Made by a program: the position numbers and the translations under genes. This document shows positions 60,707-64,000 of a DNA stretch of 64,000 nt, piece by piece (position 1 is the stretch's first letter; the number at the start of each line of letters is the position of its first letter). Source of the DNA: Verrucomicrobiota bacterium (GTDB lineage Bacteria; Verrucomicrobiota; Verrucomicrobiia; Opitutales; Opitutaceae). The notes under the pieces are model-generated. The model saw only the letters and a program-made list of their open reading frames with translations, had not been told where the DNA came from and searched no databases. The DNA lies in NCBI GenBank assembly GCA_016871595.1, contig VHCY01000003.1, positions 1-64,000 of the forward strand, read 5' to 3'.

Positions 60707-62191
60707 GTGAGCGCCTCTTTCCCCTCGATTCTCTGGTTCCGCCAGGACCTGCGCCTGCAGGACAATCCTGCCCTGCACGCGGCCCTCGAGCGCGGCGGCC
60801 CCGTGTTGCCGGTCTACATCCTCGACGACGCGGGCGAGGGCGCCTGGGCGGCCGGGGGCGCCGCGCGCTGGTGGCTGCATCACGCGCTGGCCTCCCTCGA
60901 CGCGACCCTGCGCGCCCGGGGCTCGCGGCTGCTGTGTTTCCGGGGTGACACCGGGCGGGTCCTAGGGGAGTTGGCGACGCGCACGGGCGCGGCGGCGGTG
61001 TTCTGGAACCGGCGGTACGAGCCGGCGGTGATCGCGCGCGATACCCGGCTGAAGGCGGAGCTGACCCGCGCGGGCCTCGAGGTGCGCAGCAGCAACGCCG
61101 CGCTGCTGCACGAGCCGCACACGATCACCAATAAGCAGGGCCGGCCCTTCCAGGTTTTCACCCCCTTCTGGCGCCATTGCCTCACGCTACCGGTTGAGGC
61201 GCCCCTCGTCCTACCCGCGGGACGCAAGGTGCCCGCCCCGACAGCGTGGCCGTCGGCGCTTGGGGTCGAAGAACTAGGTCTGCGGCCCCGCATCCGCTGG
61301 GATGCCGGCCTCGCGGAGACGTGGACCCCGGGGGAGGCGGGCGCGGCGCGGCGCCTGCGCCAGTTCATCGACGGGGCGATGTCCGCCTACGCCGACCGCC
61401 GCAACCTGCCGTACGAGGACGGCACCTCGATGCTCTCGCCCTGGCTCCACACCGGGGAACTTTCGCCCCGCCAGATCTGGCGGGCCGTCGAGGACGTGGG
61501 CCGGCCCGCGGGCCTGTTTCCGCCGGGGAACGGCGCGCGCGTCTTCCTCAGCGAGGTCGGCTGGCGCGAGTTCGCCCACCACCTGCTGTTCCACTTCCCC
61601 CACACGCCGGAGCGGCCGCTGCGCGAGGACTTCGAGCGCTTCCCGTGGGCGGAGGACCCGGGCGACGTGCGGCTCGAGGCGTGGCGCCGGGGCCGCACCG
61701 GCTACCCCATCGTCGACGCGGGGATGCGCCAGCTCTGGCACACCGGGTGGATGCACAACCGCGTCCGGATGATCGCCGCCTCCTTCCTCGTGAAGCACCT
61801 GCGCCTCAACTGGACCGCGGGCGCCGCCTGGTTCTGGGACACGCTGGTCGACGCCGACCTCGCGAGCAACACGCTCGGCTGGCAGTGGACCGCGGGCTGC
61901 GGGGCGGACGCCGCGCCGTACTTCCGCGTGTTCGCGCCCGTGCTGCAGGGCCAGAAGTTCGATCCCGAGGGCGCCTACGTCCGCCGTTGGGTCCCCGAGC
62001 TGGCGCGCATGCCGGCCGCCTGCATCCACGCGCCGTGGGAGGCGCCGCCGGAGGTGCTGGCCCGGGCGGGGGTGACGCTGGGCCCGAAGGGCAACTATCC
62101 CCGTCCGATCGTCGACCACGCGCAGGCGCGGCAGGCGGCCCTCGAAGCGTTCCGGGCCCTGCGCGGCGGCGAGGTCGTGGTGCGCGAATGA
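60707..62191 (+). CDS. phr: Deoxyribodipyrimidine photolyase (class I CPD-like)
   Basis: LWFRQDLRLQDNPAL; TSMLSPWLHTGELSPRQIW; WHTGWMHNRVRMIAASFLVKHL. Confidence 0.95.
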   Translation: MSASFPSILWFRQDLRLQDNPALHAALERGGPVLPVYILDDAGEGAWAAGGAARWWLHHALASLDATLRARGSRLLCFRGDTGRVLGELATRTGAAAVFWNRRYEPAVIARDTRLKAELTRAGLEVRSSNAALLHEPHTITNKQGRPFQVFTPFWRHCLTLPVEAPLVLPAGRKVPAPTAWPSALGVEELGLRPRIRWDAGLAETWTPGEAGAARRLRQFIDGAMSAYADRRNLPYEDGTSMLSPWLHTGELSPRQIWRAVEDVGRPAGLFPPGNGARVFLSEVGWREFAHHLLFHFPHTPERPLREDFERFPWAEDPGDVRLEAWRRGRTGYPIVDAGMRQLWHTGWMHNRVRMIAASFLVKHLRLNWTAGAAWFWDTLVDADLASNTLGWQWTAGCGADAAPYFRVFAPVLQGQKFDPEGAYVRRWVPELARMPAACIHAPWEAPPEVLARAGVTLGPKGNYPRPIVDHAQARQAALEAFRALRGGEVVVRE

Positions 62192-63843
62192 GCGCGCGGC
62201 AGGAGCGAGGCCCCGCGGCCCCGGTGGAGCGGCTGCTGATCGTGCTGGGCGACCAGCTAAACGCCGACGCGTCCGCGCTGGCCGGGGCCGACCGCGCGCG
62301 CGACGTCCTCTGGATGGCGGAGGTCGAGGAGGAATCGCGCCACGTGTGGAGCTCGCGCCCGCGCACCGCCCTGTTCCTCGCCGCGATGCGCCACTTCCGC
62401 GACGCCCGCCGCGCCGAGGGCTGGCGCGTGGATTACGTCGCGCTCGATGACCCGGGCAACACGCAGACGCTCGCGGGGGAATTGCGGCGCGCGGTCGACC
62501 GGCTCCGGCCCCGGAGGCTGGTGATGACCGCCGCGGGCGACCACCGCGTGGCGCAGGCGCTGACGGCCGCGGCGGCCGGGCTCGGTGTGCCGCTGGAGGT
62601 GCGCGAGGACGGCCACTTCCTCTGCTCCACGGCCGAATTCGCGGCGCACGCGGCGGGCCGGAAGCAGCTGCGGCTCGAGTTCTTCTACCGGGAACTGCGC
62701 CGCCGCCTCCGGGTTTTGCTCGACGACGCGGGGGAGCCGCTGGGCGGGCAGTGGAATTTTGATCACGACAACCGCGGCAGTTTCGGACGCGAGGGTCCGC
62801 CCCCCGGTCTGCCGGCGCCCCGTCGTTTCGTCCCCGACTCCGTCACCCGGGAGGTGCTGCGCCTCGTGGCGGCGCGCTTTCCCGACCATCCGGGCGAGCT
62901 GGCGGCGTTCGACTGGCCGGTCACGCCGGCGGAGGCCCGGCTGGCGTTGGATGACTTCATCGCGCACCGGCTCCCGCAGTTCGGGCGTTACCAGGACGCG
63001 ATCTGGCTGGGGGAACCCTGGCTGTACCACTCGCGTCTGGCCGCGGCGATGAACCTGAAGCTGCTGGATCCGCGCGAGGTGATCGCGGCCGCCGAGGCCG
63101 CGCATCGCGACGGCCGGGTGGACCTGCCCTCGGCGGAGGGGTTCATCCGCCAGATCCTCGGCTGGCGCGAGTACGTGCGCGGGATCTATTGGCGGGAGAT
63201 GCCGGGCTACCTCGACCGCAACGAGCTTGGCGCCGAGGAGCCGTTGCCAAAGTTCTATTGGACGGGGGAGACCGAGATGGCCTGCCTGCGCGACGCGCTC
63301 GGCCAGACGCTGCGGTTGGGCTACGCGCATCACATCCAGCGCCTGATGGTCACGGGCCTGTACGCGTTGCTGCTGGGGGTCCGCCCGCGTTCGGTCCACG
63401 AATGGTACCTCGCGGTCTACGTTGACGCGGTCGAGTGGGTGGAGTCGCCCAACACGATCGGGATGTCGCAGTACGCCGACGGCGGGCTGATGGCCTCGAA
63501 ACCCTACGTGGCCACCGGGAAGTACATCCAGCGGATGAGCAACGCGTGCGCCGGCTGTCGCTTCCGGCCCGACGAGTCGACGGGGGAGTCCGCCTGCCCG
63601 TTCACCACGCTCTACTGGGACTTCCTGCAACGCCACGAGCCGCTGCTGCGACGGAACCAGCGGATGGCGCTGCAGGTGAAGAACCTCACCCGCCTTTCGC
63701 CCGCGCAGCGCGCGGCGGTGCGCCAGCGGGCGGACGCCATCCGCCGTGGTGGAGGCGCGCCTCCCGCGTCGGATCAGACGCAGCTTGGCCTCGGCGAGGC
63801 GGCGGCACCGGCCCGCCGGGCCAAACGGAATTCCTCCCCTTGA
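62188..63843 (+). CDS. FeS-cluster cryptochrome/photolyase (FeS-BCP, prokaryotic (6-4) photolyase-like)
   Basis: LLIVLGDQLNADASAL; GQWNFDHDNR; YVDAVEWVESPNTIGMSQYADGGLMASKPY; cysteines in CAGCRFRPDESTGESACPF. Confidence 0.93.
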   Translation: MSARQERGPAAPVERLLIVLGDQLNADASALAGADRARDVLWMAEVEEESRHVWSSRPRTALFLAAMRHFRDARRAEGWRVDYVALDDPGNTQTLAGELRRAVDRLRPRRLVMTAAGDHRVAQALTAAAAGLGVPLEVREDGHFLCSTAEFAAHAAGRKQLRLEFFYRELRRRLRVLLDDAGEPLGGQWNFDHDNRGSFGREGPPPGLPAPRRFVPDSVTREVLRLVAARFPDHPGELAAFDWPVTPAEARLALDDFIAHRLPQFGRYQDAIWLGEPWLYHSRLAAAMNLKLLDPREVIAAAEAAHRDGRVDLPSAEGFIRQILGWREYVRGIYWREMPGYLDRNELGAEEPLPKFYWTGETEMACLRDALGQTLRLGYAHHIQRLMVTGLYALLLGVRPRSVHEWYLAVYVDAVEWVESPNTIGMSQYADGGLMASKPYVATGKYIQRMSNACAGCRFRPDESTGESACPFTTLYWDFLQRHEPLLRRNQRMALQVKNLTRLSPAQRAAVRQRADAIRRGGGAPPASDQTQLGLGEAAAPARRAKRNSSP

Positions 63844-64000
63844 TGAACCCTGAACGCACTGTCCTGCTCGCCGGAGCCTCCGGTCTCCTTGGTCGGGCCC
63901 TCGCCTCCCGGTTGCAAGCCGAGGGCTGGGAGGTGCGCCGGCTCGTGCGTCGACCCGCCGCCGCGCCGGGGGAATTCACCTGGGATCCCGCGCGCGGCGA
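63843..64000 (+). CDS. TIGR01777-type NAD-dependent epimerase (SDR39U1), 3' truncated by window end
   Basis: MNPERTVLLAGASGLLGRALASRLQAEGWEVRRLVRR; overlaps preceding stop. Confidence 0.75.
   Translation, partial: MNPERTVLLAGASGLLGRALASRLQAEGWEVRRLVRRPAAAPGEFTWDPARG

Noticed and set aside
61246-62187. Upstream extension of the FeS photolyase ORF
   Set aside because: Overlaps the CPD photolyase in another frame; real start is the ATG at 62188 with a normal N-terminus

Overview
64 kb of very GC-rich chromosomal sequence. It is densely coding and looks like a PVC/Verrucomicrobiota (Opitutaceae-like) core genome; that taxonomic guess rests on a double-length UvrA, a Minf_1886-like protein and Tat-tagged proteins. 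I see about 49 supported CDS, three clear intrinsic terminators, one short degenerate tandem repeat and several dyads. I see no rRNA, tRNA, CRISPR array, transposase, integrase or prophage. Main blocks: SOD/Fur-like; nadK-tlyA-Fpg/Nei-gmhB-heptokinase-M24 peptidase; giant tandem UvrA; lpdA/ychF; rpsP-trmD-rplS (no rimM between); transketolase; RND efflux plus TolC plus AsmA-like giant; a compact two-gene ATPase/TOPRIM-like cassette; Aas acyltransferase/ligase; two PfkB/KDG-kinase paralogs with an orphan sensor kinase, a LarA-like racemase and a FAD-linked oxidase; trxB, MFS, YgiQ radical SAM, UvrD/PcrA, DUF4139, RNase R, glgA; and overlapping CPD and FeS-type photolyases. The two observations I would follow first are (1) a window-wide avoidance of the palindrome CATG, with synonymous codons before ATG switched to rare T- or A-ending forms, and (2) the AAA ATPase + TOPRIM-like pair at 36.5-38.2 kb, which resembles a split OLD/PARIS-type module.
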